Source: a bacterium (GTDB lineage: Bacteria; Pseudomonadota; Alphaproteobacteria; Rhizobiales; Xanthobacteraceae). From it: a stretch of 12,868 bases of DNA. Shown here in pieces: positions 1-7,150 of this stretch. Positions within the stretch are counted from its first letter, which is position 1, and each line of letters starts with the position of its first letter. The notes beneath the pieces were generated by a model. The model was given only the letters and a program-made list of their open reading frames with translations, made no database searches and was not told the origin of the DNA. The position numbers and the translations under genes were made by a program. The stretch is from positions 1 to 12,868 of the forward strand of contig JAQSDT010000741.1 in assembly GCA_029946075.1 (NCBI GenBank), in the 5' to 3' direction.

Positions 1-6
1 AAACGA

Positions 7-40
7 TCCGGCATGCCCTGCGTTTGCAAGGCCCGCCGGA
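7..40 (-). terminator. Possible terminator hairpin downstream of the phosphomannomutase gene
   Basis: Just past the stop codon of the minus-strand phosphomannomutase gene, the arms tccggc (7-12) and gccgga (35-40) can pair. A few inner G-C pairs add to the stem, and on the minus strand it is followed by the T-rich stretch tcgttt. This resembles a weak intrinsic terminator, but the loop is long and the T run short. It is a structural reading only. Confidence 0.3.
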
Positions 41-42
41 TT

Positions 43-1542
43 TCAGATCTTCTGATTGTATTCGCCGACTTCCGGATGCGTGCGCAGCACGGAATCCATC
101 GCCTCGAACATGTCGCGCATGCGCTGTTCCGAGACCGGGCTTTCGACCACGACGACCAGTTCCGGCTTGTTGGATGACGCCCGCACCAGGCCCCAGCTGC
201 CGTCCTCGACGGTGACGCGGACGCCGTTGACAGTGACGAGATCGCGGATCTTCTGGCCGGCGACCGTCTCGCCGTTCTTCTGCTTGTCCTCGAAATGCTT
301 CACCACGGCAGCCGCGACGCCGTATTTGGTCTCATCGGCGCAGTGCGGCGACATCGTCGGCGACGACCAGGTCTTCGGCAGCGCGTCCTTCAGGTCCGCC
401 ATCGACCTCCCGGTCGCGCGATCCAGCATCTCGCAGATCGCGATCGCCGAAACCAGGCCGTCGTCATAGCCGCGGCCGGTCGGCTTGTTGAAGAAGAAGT
501 GCCCGGATTTTTCGAAGCCGGCGAGCGCGCCCATCTCGTTGGTGCGGCGCTTCATGTAGGAATGGCCGGTCTTCCAGTATTCGACCTTCGCACCCTGCTT
601 CTGCAGCACCGGATCCGTCACGAACAGGCCGGTGGATTTCACGTCGACCACGAATTGCGCATCCTTGTGGATCGCCGACATGTCGCGCGCCAGCATCACG
701 CCGACCTTGTCGGCGAAGATTTCCTCGCCGGTATTGTCGACCACGCCGCAGCGGTCGCCATCGCCGTCGAAACCGAGGCCGATGTCGGCCTTGTTCGCGA
801 GCACGGCGTCGCGGATCGCGTGCAGCATTTCCATGTCTTCGGGATTCGGATTGTATTTCGGGAAGGTATGATCGAGCTCGGTGTCGAGCGGGATCACCTC
901 GCAGCCGATCGCTTCCATCACCTGCGGCGCGAACGCGCCCGCGGTGCCGTTGCCGCAGGCGACCACGACCTTCAGCTTGCGCTTCAGCTTCGGACGGCTG
1001 GTGAGATCGGCGATGTAGCGCGCCGGATAATTCTCGTGAAACTCATAGGAGCCGCCCGCCTTGTTGGTGAATTCGGCGTTGAGCACGATTTCCTTCAGCC
1101 GCGTCATCTCGTCGGGCCCGAAGGTCATCGGGCGGTTGGCGCCCATCTTGACGCCGGTCCAGCCATTGTCGTTATGCGACGCGGTCACCATCGCGACGCA
1201 GGGCACGTCGAGATCGAACTGCGCGAAATAGGCCATCGGCGTCACGGCCAGACCGATGTCGTGCACCTTGCAGCCCGCCGCCATCAGGCCGGTGATCAAC
1301 GCGTATTTGATCGAGGCCGAATAGCCGCGGAAATCGTGACCGGTGACGATCTCCTGGCGGACGCCGAGTTCGGCGATCAACGCGCCGAGCCCCATGCCCA
1401 ACGCCTGAATCCCCATCAGGTTGATTTCCTTCTCGAACAGCCAGCGCGCGTCATATTCGCGAAAGCCGGTCGCCTTCACCATCGGCCCGGATTCATAGGC
1501 ATAGGTATTGGGAACCAGCGCAGGTTTCGGCTTCGGAAACAT
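43..1542 (-). CDS. Phosphomannomutase / phosphoglucomutase (alpha-D-phosphohexomutase family)
   Basis: This 499-residue cytoplasmic enzyme should interconvert hexose 1- and 6-phosphates (mannose and/or glucose), supplying GDP-mannose or UDP-glucose synthesis for surface polysaccharide. The family's four active-site elements appear in order. They are the phosphoserine loop TASHND (residues 120-125, Ser122 the expected phosphorylated residue), the Mg-binding loop DGDGDR (259-264), the sugar-specificity loop EKSGH (344-348) and the C-terminal phosphate-binding loop RASSNKPE (454-461). Two loops differ slightly from the forms I recall as usual, TASHNP and RASNTEP. Length fits the ManB/AlgC type. 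The ATG at 1542 has an AAGG ribosome site at 1552-1555, nine bases upstream. The next gene on this strand, hepT, ends 136 bases upstream, so a separate promoter is likely. Whether mannose or glucose is preferred cannot be decided from sequence alone. Confidence 0.93.
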   Translation of the reverse strand: MFPKPKPALVPNTYAYESGPMVKATGFREYDARWLFEKEINLMGIQALGMGLGALIAELGVRQEIVTGHDFRGYSASIKYALITGLMAAGCKVHDIGLAVTPMAYFAQFDLDVPCVAMVTASHNDNGWTGVKMGANRPMTFGPDEMTRLKEIVLNAEFTNKAGGSYEFHENYPARYIADLTSRPKLKRKLKVVVACGNGTAGAFAPQVMEAIGCEVIPLDTELDHTFPKYNPNPEDMEMLHAIRDAVLANKADIGLGFDGDGDRCGVVDNTGEEIFADKVGVMLARDMSAIHKDAQFVVDVKSTGLFVTDPVLQKQGAKVEYWKTGHSYMKRRTNEMGALAGFEKSGHFFFNKPTGRGYDDGLVSAIAICEMLDRATGRSMADLKDALPKTWSSPTMSPHCADETKYGVAAAVVKHFEDKQKNGETVAGQKIRDLVTVNGVRVTVEDGSWGLVRASSNKPELVVVVESPVSEQRMRDMFEAMDSVLRTHPEVGEYNQKI

Positions 1543-1677
1543 CAGGGATAGCCTTGTGAAAATACGAAAACGATCACGCAGCCTTAGCCAATGCGGAGGC
1601 GCAGAGGAAGGCGGGAAAACGGGCTTGTGGCGGTTATTGCGGCGGATTTGACGGTTGCGGTAAACGGCAGTGCCGGA

Positions 1678-2025
1678 CTAGCCGCCGGATTGCCGAATTT
1701 CCGCTTCGATGACAATTTTCAACGGCGGCAGGGCAAGCTGCACGGTGTCCCATACCAACCGGGCCGCAACGTCCTCGTAGTCGTGACGATAGACGTTCCC
1801 GGCATTTGCCATCTGCTTCCACGAAATCCCTGGATGCCGTGCTTTCAGCTCATCTGGCAGGAGTCGCGATGCTTCAGATATGATTTCGAGGCAGCGGGTG
1901 ACTGCGTAGAAGGCACGCACATCTGCCTTGAATGTTTCGCGATCCGCCCCCGCGACAAAGTTCACCGCCAGGTCGATGTGATGAAGGATATCGCGGAGCG
2001 CGCGGTCCGTAGAGTTAGAAGGCAT
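1678..2025 (-). CDS. hepT: HepT-like HEPN-domain RNase toxin (DUF86 family)
   Basis: This 115-residue all-alpha protein matches the HepT/DUF86 family, the toxic RNase partner of MntA. Visible traits are an N-terminal helix RALRDILHHID, a central RCLEIISEASRLLPDEL segment (44-60) and the C-terminal motif YRHDYEDV followed by VWDTV. His81 is the expected catalytic residue and Tyr83 matches the tyrosine that MntA AMPylates in characterised pairs. The arginine (Arg80) lies directly next to the histidine; the textbook HEPN motif has Arg four to six residues earlier. I chose the ATG at 2025 because it overlaps the end of mntA by 11 bases, a normal arrangement for coupled translation. An in-frame ATG at 2058 would add 11 residues and overlap by 44 bases. 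The assignment is secure; RNase activity is inferred from the family. Confidence 0.85.
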   Translation of the reverse strand: MPSNSTDRALRDILHHIDLAVNFVAGADRETFKADVRAFYAVTRCLEIISEASRLLPDELKARHPGISWKQMANAGNVYRHDYEDVAARLVWDTVQLALPPLKIVIEAEIRQSGG

Positions 2026-2311
2026 AGATCGCGTCGGCCACCGCAGCGGGGCGAACATAAGACTTGAGCCCCTCGCGATTCACGACATCGACCGGCCCGT
2101 CGAACAACTTCGCGATGTAGTCCTTGATGTCCAAATAGTCGAAGACCGTCACGCGAGCGTCCGGATCGATTTCAATCATGATATCGATGTCGCTATCGGA
2201 CCGATTGTCGCCACGCGCCACCGAGCCAAACACGGCGGCGTGCATCACACCGCGCCCGCGCAGGGCGGGTTCGGAGCGGCGCAAGGTCTCCAAGGCTTCG
2301 GAGCTATTCAT
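2015..2311 (-). CDS. mntA: MntA-type minimal nucleotidyltransferase antitoxin
   Basis: This 98-residue protein is a minimal nucleotidyltransferase of the DNA polymerase beta superfamily. The signature GSx10DxD is complete: Gly29-Ser30, then Asp41 and Asp43. A third carboxylate, Asp75, lies in the strand GPVDVV. In characterised MntA/HepT pairs this enzyme adds AMP units to a HepT tyrosine near the active site and so silences the RNase. The intact triad suggests a working antitoxin here. The gene is first in a two-gene operon and overlaps hepT by 11 bases. The ATG at 2311 has no ribosome-binding site but lies six bases after an extended -10 element, so a leaderless transcript is possible. The 49-base gap to the protease gene upstream suggests that the pair has its own promoter. 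Confidence 0.87.
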   Translation of the reverse strand: MNSSEALETLRRSEPALRGRGVMHAAVFGSVARGDNRSDSDIDIMIEIDPDARVTVFDYLDIKDYIAKLFDGPVDVVNREGLKSYVRPAAVADAIYAF

Positions 2312-2317
2312 CGGCTG

Positions 2318-2326
2318 AATATAGCA
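2318..2326 (-). promoter_or_regulatory. Possible extended -10 promoter of mntA-hepT
   Basis: Read on the minus strand, TGcTATATT forms an extended -10 element (TGn plus a hexamer close to TATAAT). It ends six bases before the mntA ATG. No good -35 hexamer lies at the expected distance, which an extended -10 can tolerate. Transcription would start at or very near the A of the ATG. This is motif reading only. Confidence 0.35.
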
Positions 2327-2360
2327 TACCGCGAAGCCAACCGGGAGGGGGCGGCAAAGC

Positions 2361-2873
2361 TTACTGCTCGAGCACCAGCTTGCCGTTGGCGTATTCGAAG
2401 CGCTTCAGCCGCGACAGGAACGACAGGCCGAGCAGGTTTTCCGACAGCGCCTCGTCCGGCAGCACGAGGGCGTCGACGTCGCGCACGATGAGACCGCCGA
2501 GATCCAGCATGGCGATGCGCGTGCGGGCGGCCTTGACGCTGCCATTGGCGGTGGAGACGGTGGCATTGTAGTCGCCGCGCGAAGGACGGAAGCCGAAGCG
2601 TGCGGCGGACTTTTCGTTCAGCGCCACCAGCGAGGCGCCGGTGTCGACCATGAAACTCAATCGCTGGCCGTCGATCCGGCCGTCGGCTTGAAAATGACCG
2701 CGGGCATCGCGCGGAATGCTCAGGCTGCGTCCCGAGGTAACCTGCGCGACTGTCTCGGTCGCCGGTTTGCGCGGCGACGCGTTGGCGGATGCCGGCTGCA
2801 TCTTGTCCGCCATCTGCGCCATATAGGTGCCGGCGCCGATCAGCACGGCGGCAATGATCATGAGGTTACGCAT
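2361..2873 (-). CDS. Membrane-anchored retropepsin-like aspartic protease (TIGR02281-type)
   Basis: This 170-residue protein carries one retropepsin-like domain. Residues 3-20 form a hydrophobic N-terminal segment, probably an uncleaved membrane anchor, that would place the rest in the periplasm. A Ser/Ala/Pro-rich linker covers about 25-50. The catalytic motif is FMVDTGAS (74-81), with Asp77 the active aspartate, and the hydrophobic-Gly element LLGLSFL (147-153) is typical of clan AA proteases. These enzymes act as homodimers because each chain supplies one aspartate. Length and layout match the bacterial 'clan AA aspartic protease' family of alphaproteobacteria, whose substrates I do not know. 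The ATG at 2873 follows a weak GAG ribosome site. The gene lies 158 bases downstream of hrpB and may have its own promoter, though I could not locate one. Confidence 0.85.
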   Translation of the reverse strand: MRNLMIIAAVLIGAGTYMAQMADKMQPASANASPRKPATETVAQVTSGRSLSIPRDARGHFQADGRIDGQRLSFMVDTGASLVALNEKSAARFGFRPSRGDYNATVSTANGSVKAARTRIAMLDLGGLIVRDVDALVLPDEALSENLLGLSFLSRLKRFEYANGKLVLEQ

Positions 2874-2996
2874 TACGCCACTCGGTTACGAGATCGCCGA
2901 TTTCACCACGTCCGCTGCCAAGCCGCGACTAACGAAGACGGTCGAGGCTGCCATTTTGGCTAAAAGGATGAGCGAAGCGTTAACGGGACTACTTGA

Positions 2997-3029
2997 ACTT
3001 CTCCCCGCGAAGAGCCGGGCGAGGGAGTC
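2997..3029. repeat. Diverged member of the ctcccc...ggggag palindromic repeat family
   Basis: Just past the hrpB stop codon the sequence resembles the intergenic palindromes at 5531-5656 and 12208-12230, with cttctcccc on one side and gggcgaggg on the other. The pairing is poor, so this may be a decayed copy or a chance resemblance. It could still serve as a weak terminator for hrpB. The remaining bases to the protease start at 2873 show nothing I recognise. Confidence 0.35.
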
Positions 3030-3031
3030 TG

Positions 3032-5509
3032 TTACGTCCCGCGTGGCTTGACGCGGCGGGTCGGCAGCGCCGTGGCCGGATCTTCCGGCCAGGGATGCCG
3101 GGGGTAACGACCGCGGAGGTCGGAGCGCACGGCGGCATAGCTGCCGCGCCAGAAGCCCGGCAGATCGCGCGTCACCTGCACCGGGCGCTGTGCCGGCGAC
3201 AACAGTTCCAGCACCAGCGGAACCGCACCTTTGGCGATCGAGGGATGCGTATTGAGCCCGAACAGTTCCTGCAACCGAACCGCAATGGTCGGCCCCTGCT
3301 CGGCCTCGTAATCGATCGCCAGCATGGTGCCGGTCGGCGCTTCGAAATGCGTCGGCGCCTCGCGCTCCAGCCGCGTGCGCAATTCCCACGGCAGCAGGGC
3401 CATCATGGCGTCCGAGAGTTCGCCGGGCGAAAACTCCTTCAGCGAGATCTTGTCGTACAGCGCAGACGCCAGCCAGTTGTCGGCATCGGCTGCGAGCGCC
3501 GCATCCGACAGATCGGGCCAGTTCTCGCCCTCTGCCTTGCGCAGGAACATCACACGGCCACGCCATTGTTGCAGGGACTTCGACCACGGCAGTTTGTCGA
3601 GGCCGGCCGCAACCAGTCCCGCCGCAAAGATGCGCGCCGTATCCGCCGAAGGCGACAGTGCCATCGGCGCTTCCGACAGCGTTATCGCGTGCAGCGTCCG
3701 CTTCCGGCGCCCGCGCAACGCCATCGCCCCGCGGTCGAACGTAATCTCCTCGGTATTCTCGATCTGGCCGGCAAAGCGCGTTTCGATATCGGCCTGCGCG
3801 ATCGGCGCCGCCAGCAGGATGCGCCCTTGCGCGGCGGTGCCGGTCAGTTCGCCGACGGAGATATAGGGGGCCCGCGCCAGCGACGAGGCTTGCTCGACAG
3901 CCGCGCCGCGGCCATTGGCGAGCACAAAACTGCCATTGCCACGGTTGCGCGCGACGCGATCGGGGAAGGCAAGCGCCAGCATGATGCCGGTGGACGGTTC
4001 GGCATCCTCGCCGGGCGGACCCTCGGTCGCCGCCACCTGCTGGGCCCAGCGCTGCGCCAGACTGCGGGCACTCGAGGCGCGCTGCGAACGGTCACGGCGA
4101 AACTGATCGAGCCGGACATCGAGGTCGGCGCTGTCGCCGCCGAGGCCGCGTTCGGTCAGGATAGCCGCGATCTCGCCGGCCTCTTCGCCTGCACCCAGCC
4201 GATGCGAATCCACGATCATCCGCGCCAGCCGCGGCGGCAGCGCCAACGCCCTCAGGCTCTTTCCCTCCGCGGTGATCCGGCCATCGGAATCGAGCGCGCC
4301 GAGTTCGTCGAGCAGCGCGGTGGCCTCCTTCAGCGCCGGCGCCGGCGGCGGATCGAGGAACGCCAGCGTCGCGGGATCGCGGACGCCCCATTGCGCGAGA
4401 TCGAGCACGAGCGAGGAGAGATCGGCCGAAAGAATTTCAGGCTGGGTATAGGGCACCAGCGAAGCCGTTTGCGGCTCGTCCCACAGCCGGTAGCAGACGC
4501 CGGGCTCGGTCCGGCCGGCGCGGCCCCGGCGCTGATCGACCGCCGCGCGCGAGGCGCGCACGGTTTCCAGACGGGTCAGACCGATATCGGGCTCGTAGCG
4601 CGGCACCCGCGCCATGCCGGAATCGACGACGATGCGCACGCCCTCGATAGTCAGCGAGGTCTCGGCGATCGAGGTCGCGAGCACGACCTTGCGCTGGCCT
4701 TTTGGCGCCGGCGCGATGGCGCGGTCCTGCACGGCGGCATCGAGCGCGCCGAACAGCGGCACGATCTCGATGCCGGCGTCGTGCACGCGCTCGGCAAGGA
4801 AGTTCTGCGTGCGGCGGATTTCGGCGGCGCCCGGCAGAAACGCCAGCACCGAGCCGGGATCGGCACGCAGCGCGGTCGCAATCGCATCCGCCATCTGCCG
4901 CTCCAGCGGTGCATCCGCCTTGCGGCCGAGATAGCGCGTCTCCACCGGAAAGGCGCGGCCTTCGCTGGCGACCACGGGCGCATCGCCGAGTAGTTTGCCG
5001 ACCCGTGCACCATCAAGCGTCGCCGACATCACGAGGATGCGAAGATCCTCGCGCAAGCCGGTTTGCGCATCGCGCGCCAGCGCCAGCCCCAGATCCGCGT
5101 CGAGCGAGCGTTCGTGAAACTCGTCGAACAGCACGGCGGCGACGCCATCCAGTTCGGGATCGTCGAGAATCTGCCGCGCGAAGATTCCCTCGGTGACGAC
5201 CTCGATCCGGGTCGCGCGCGATACCTTCGAGCCGAAGCGGACGCGATAGCCGACGGTTTCGCCGGCGCGTTCGCCGAGCGTCCGCGCCATCCGGTCGGCG
5301 CTGGCGCGGGCCGCGATCCGCCGCGGCTCCAGCATGATGATCTTCCGGCCCTTCAGCCAGGGCGCATCGAGCAGTGCCAGCGGCACTCGGGTAGTCTTGC
5401 CGGCCCCGGGAGGCGCGACCAGCACTGCGGTGTTACCAGCCGTCAGCGTGCGCGCGAGTTCGTCGAGCACCGCATCGATCGGGAGGGGCGTGTCGAAGGT
5501 GCGGGGCAA
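3032..5509 (-). CDS. hrpB: ATP-dependent DExH-box helicase HrpB
   Basis: HrpB is a DEAH/RHA-type nucleic-acid helicase found widely in Proteobacteria, with no settled cellular role. Counting from the chosen start (825 residues, normal for the family), motif I is APPGAGKTT (32-40), motif II is DEFHER (129-134), motif III is SAT (162-164) and motif VI is QRRGRAGR (326-333). The C-terminal hallmark GRYPRHPWPEDP is present near the end. The conserved N-terminus begins at about TPLPIDAVLDEL, and the only start codon between it and the upstream palindromic repeat is TTG at 5509. The open frame continues to a GTG at 5641, but those extra 44 codons lie mostly inside the repeat and look non-native. 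ATG codons at 5605 and 5614 are alternatives. The gene follows ugd on the same strand, separated by the repeat. Confidence 0.93.
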   Translation of the reverse strand: MPRTFDTPLPIDAVLDELARTLTAGNTAVLVAPPGAGKTTRVPLALLDAPWLKGRKIIMLEPRRIAARASADRMARTLGERAGETVGYRVRFGSKVSRATRIEVVTEGIFARQILDDPELDGVAAVLFDEFHERSLDADLGLALARDAQTGLREDLRILVMSATLDGARVGKLLGDAPVVASEGRAFPVETRYLGRKADAPLERQMADAIATALRADPGSVLAFLPGAAEIRRTQNFLAERVHDAGIEIVPLFGALDAAVQDRAIAPAPKGQRKVVLATSIAETSLTIEGVRIVVDSGMARVPRYEPDIGLTRLETVRASRAAVDQRRGRAGRTEPGVCYRLWDEPQTASLVPYTQPEILSADLSSLVLDLAQWGVRDPATLAFLDPPPAPALKEATALLDELGALDSDGRITAEGKSLRALALPPRLARMIVDSHRLGAGEEAGEIAAILTERGLGGDSADLDVRLDQFRRDRSQRASSARSLAQRWAQQVAATEGPPGEDAEPSTGIMLALAFPDRVARNRGNGSFVLANGRGAAVEQASSLARAPYISVGELTGTAAQGRILLAAPIAQADIETRFAGQIENTEEITFDRGAMALRGRRKRTLHAITLSEAPMALSPSADTARIFAAGLVAAGLDKLPWSKSLQQWRGRVMFLRKAEGENWPDLSDAALAADADNWLASALYDKISLKEFSPGELSDAMMALLPWELRTRLEREAPTHFEAPTGTMLAIDYEAEQGPTIAVRLQELFGLNTHPSIAKGAVPLVLELLSPAQRPVQVTRDLPGFWRGSYAAVRSDLRGRYPRHPWPEDPATALPTRRVKPRGT

Positions 5510-5530
5510 TTTGCGACTCGCAGTTGACTC

Positions 5531-5656
5531 TTCCCCTCTCCCCTTGTGGGAGAGGGTGGCTTCGCGAAGCGAAGACGGGTGAGGGGTATCTCTCCCCGGA
5601 TGCATACCCCTCATCCGGCGCTTCGCGCCACCTTCTCCCACAAGGGGAGAAGGGAA
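5531..5656. repeat. Composite inverted-repeat element (REP/BIME-like) between ugd and hrpB
   Basis: A left arm (5531-5588) and a right arm (5605-5656) are near-perfect inverted copies around a 16-base spacer. Each arm also contains its own hairpin: a 9-bp stem ccctctccc/gggagaggg with loop cttgt (5534-5556), and ccttctccc/gggagaagg with loop acaag (5631-5653). The same 9-bp hairpin recurs at 12208-12230. This is the layout of dispersed bacterial palindromic elements in paired, head-to-head form. It fills the gap between the ugd stop (5663) and hrpB, and could act as a terminator or processing site between them. Confidence 0.85.
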
Positions 5657-5662
5657 GAAAGA

Positions 5663-6973
5663 TCAAGTCGAAGCCCGCCCAACGCTCTCATAAGTGAAAC
5701 CGTGCGCCGCCATGTCCTCGGGGCGGTAGATGTTGCGCAAATCGACCACGACGGGATGCGCCATCTCGCGTTTCACCCGTTCCAGATCGAGCGTGCGATA
5801 CTGCACCCATTCGGTAACGACCACGGCCGCATCCGCGCCGCGCAGGCACTCATAGGGATCGTCGCAATATTCGATGTCGGGTAATTCCTTGCGCGCCTGC
5901 TCCATGCCGACCGGATCGTGCGCGCGCACCTTCGCGCCCATGTCGAGCAATCCCGTCACCAGCGGGATCGACGGCGCCTCGCGCATATCGTCGGTATCGG
6001 GCTTGAAAGTGAGACCGAGCACCGCGACCGTCTTGCCGCGCAGGCTGCCGCCCGCTGCGTTGGAGACCTTGCGCGCCATCGCGCGCTTGCGGTTGTCGTT
6101 GACGCCGAGCACGGCCTCGACGATGCGCAGTTGCACGTCGTGATCAAGCGCAATCTTGACCAGCGCGCGGGTGTCCTTCGGAAAACACGAGCCGCCGAAA
6201 CCCGGGCCGGCATGCAGGAATTTCGATCCGATGCGATTGTCGAGGCCGATGCCGCGCGCGACTTCCTGGACGTCGGCGCCGACCTTTTCGGAAAGGTCGG
6301 CGATCTCGTTGATGAAGGTGATCTTGGTGGCGAGAAACGCGTTTGCCGCATACTTGATCAGTTCGGCGGTGCGCCGCGCCGTGTACATCACCGGCGCCTG
6401 GTTGAGCGACAGCGGCCTATAGACATCGCCGAGCACTTTTCGTCCGCGTTCGTCGGAGGTTCCAACCACGATACGGTCGGGGAATTTGAAGTCGCGGATC
6501 GCGGCGCCCTCGCGCAGAAATTCCGGATTGGAGGCGACCACCACGTCGGCGGCCGGATTGGCCTCGCGGATCAGCCGCTCGACCTCGTCGCCGGTGCCGA
6601 CCGGCACGGTCGATTTGGTGACGACCACGGTGAAGCCGGACAGCGCACCGGCGATTTCGCGCGCGGCGGCGTGGACGTAGCTGAGGTCGGCGTGGCCGTC
6701 GCCGCGACGTGAGGGCGTGCCGACCGCGATGAAGACGGCATCGGCATCGGCCACCGGCGCGGACAGGTCGGTGGTAAAGTCGAGGCGCCCGGCCTTGACG
6801 TTGGCCGCCACCAGCGCATCGAGCCCGGGCTCGAAGATCGGGATCTCGCCCCGCCGCAGCGAGTCGATCTTGCCGGCATCCTTGTCGACACAGGTGACGT
6901 GGTGGCCGAAATCGGCAAAGCAGGCACCGGACACCAGCCCCACATAGCCCGTGCCAATCATGGCAATGCGCAT
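5663..6973 (-). CDS. ugd: UDP-glucose 6-dehydrogenase
   Basis: This 436-residue cytoplasmic enzyme oxidises UDP-glucose to UDP-glucuronate in two NAD-dependent steps, feeding exopolysaccharide, capsule or LPS. The N-terminal Rossmann motif is GTGYVG (7-12). STVPVGT (121-127) and NPEFLREG (149-156) are typical family segments. Lys207 lies in the ELIKYAANAF core, and the catalytic cysteine is Cys263 in GFGGSCFPKD. A C-terminal UDP-binding domain follows, with GLTFKPDTDDMREAP-type conserved sequence. Length is normal. The ATG at 6973 has a GCAGG ribosome site at 6981-6985, seven bases away. The gene diverges from an acyltransferase and precedes a palindromic repeat and hrpB. Names such as rkpK or tuaD are used in other species; the function is the same. 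Confidence 0.95.
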   Translation of the reverse strand: MRIAMIGTGYVGLVSGACFADFGHHVTCVDKDAGKIDSLRRGEIPIFEPGLDALVAANVKAGRLDFTTDLSAPVADADAVFIAVGTPSRRGDGHADLSYVHAAAREIAGALSGFTVVVTKSTVPVGTGDEVERLIREANPAADVVVASNPEFLREGAAIRDFKFPDRIVVGTSDERGRKVLGDVYRPLSLNQAPVMYTARRTAELIKYAANAFLATKITFINEIADLSEKVGADVQEVARGIGLDNRIGSKFLHAGPGFGGSCFPKDTRALVKIALDHDVQLRIVEAVLGVNDNRKRAMARKVSNAAGGSLRGKTVAVLGLTFKPDTDDMREAPSIPLVTGLLDMGAKVRAHDPVGMEQARKELPDIEYCDDPYECLRGADAAVVVTEWVQYRTLDLERVKREMAHPVVVDLRNIYRPEDMAAHGFTYESVGRAST

Positions 6974-7150
6974 AGATCTACCTGCTCGTTATAGTTAACA
7001 CCGACCCGGATTTGCCGGGGTCTTAGAGCATTTTGCGGCAAAGGGGAAACCGGAAAACCGAAGGAATCCGGCATGTCATTTGTATGAATAAAGGAGAAAG
7101 CAACGGATCGGGCCGATGATGCGGCCGCGCCGCACCGAAAAGGGACATCC
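6974..7150. promoter_or_regulatory. Divergent intergenic region between ugd and the acyltransferase gene
   Basis: These 177 bases must hold the promoters of both divergent genes. Ribosome sites are clear on both sides: GCAGG for ugd at 6981-6985 and aaaggga (7139-7145), five bases before the acyltransferase ATG. A short imperfect hairpin, gacccgg/ccggggtc, lies at about 7002-7021, in what would be the ugd leader. I found no convincing -35/-10 pair on either strand. Confidence 0.5.

Noticed and set aside
295..1551. A 418-codon open frame antisense to the phosphomannomutase gene
   Set aside because: It is His/Arg-rich low-information sequence opposite an unmistakable phosphohexomutase.
1591..2067. 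A 158-codon plus-strand frame over the hepT region
   Set aside because: It is antisense to a recognisable HepT toxin, lacks any motif and has atypical composition.
1678..2311. A larger defence island around mntA-hepT
   Set aside because: Neighbours on both sides are metabolic or housekeeping genes. There is no restriction, CRISPR, Abi or mobile-element gene in the window.
2361..2873. The retropepsin-like protease as part of a retroelement
   Set aside because: No reverse transcriptase, integrase or terminal repeats are nearby. Stand-alone membrane-anchored retropepsins are common in Proteobacteria.
2993..4993. A 666-codon open frame antisense to hrpB
   Set aside because: It is an Arg-rich translation with no domain and overlaps a gene with all its helicase motifs. 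It is explained by GC-biased codon use.
7084..7119. An 11-codon open frame (MNKGESNGSGR) in the leader of the acyltransferase gene, considered as a regulatory upstream peptide
   Set aside because: It has no ribosome site of its own, no run of regulatory codons and no overlap with the main start. A frame this short is expected by chance.
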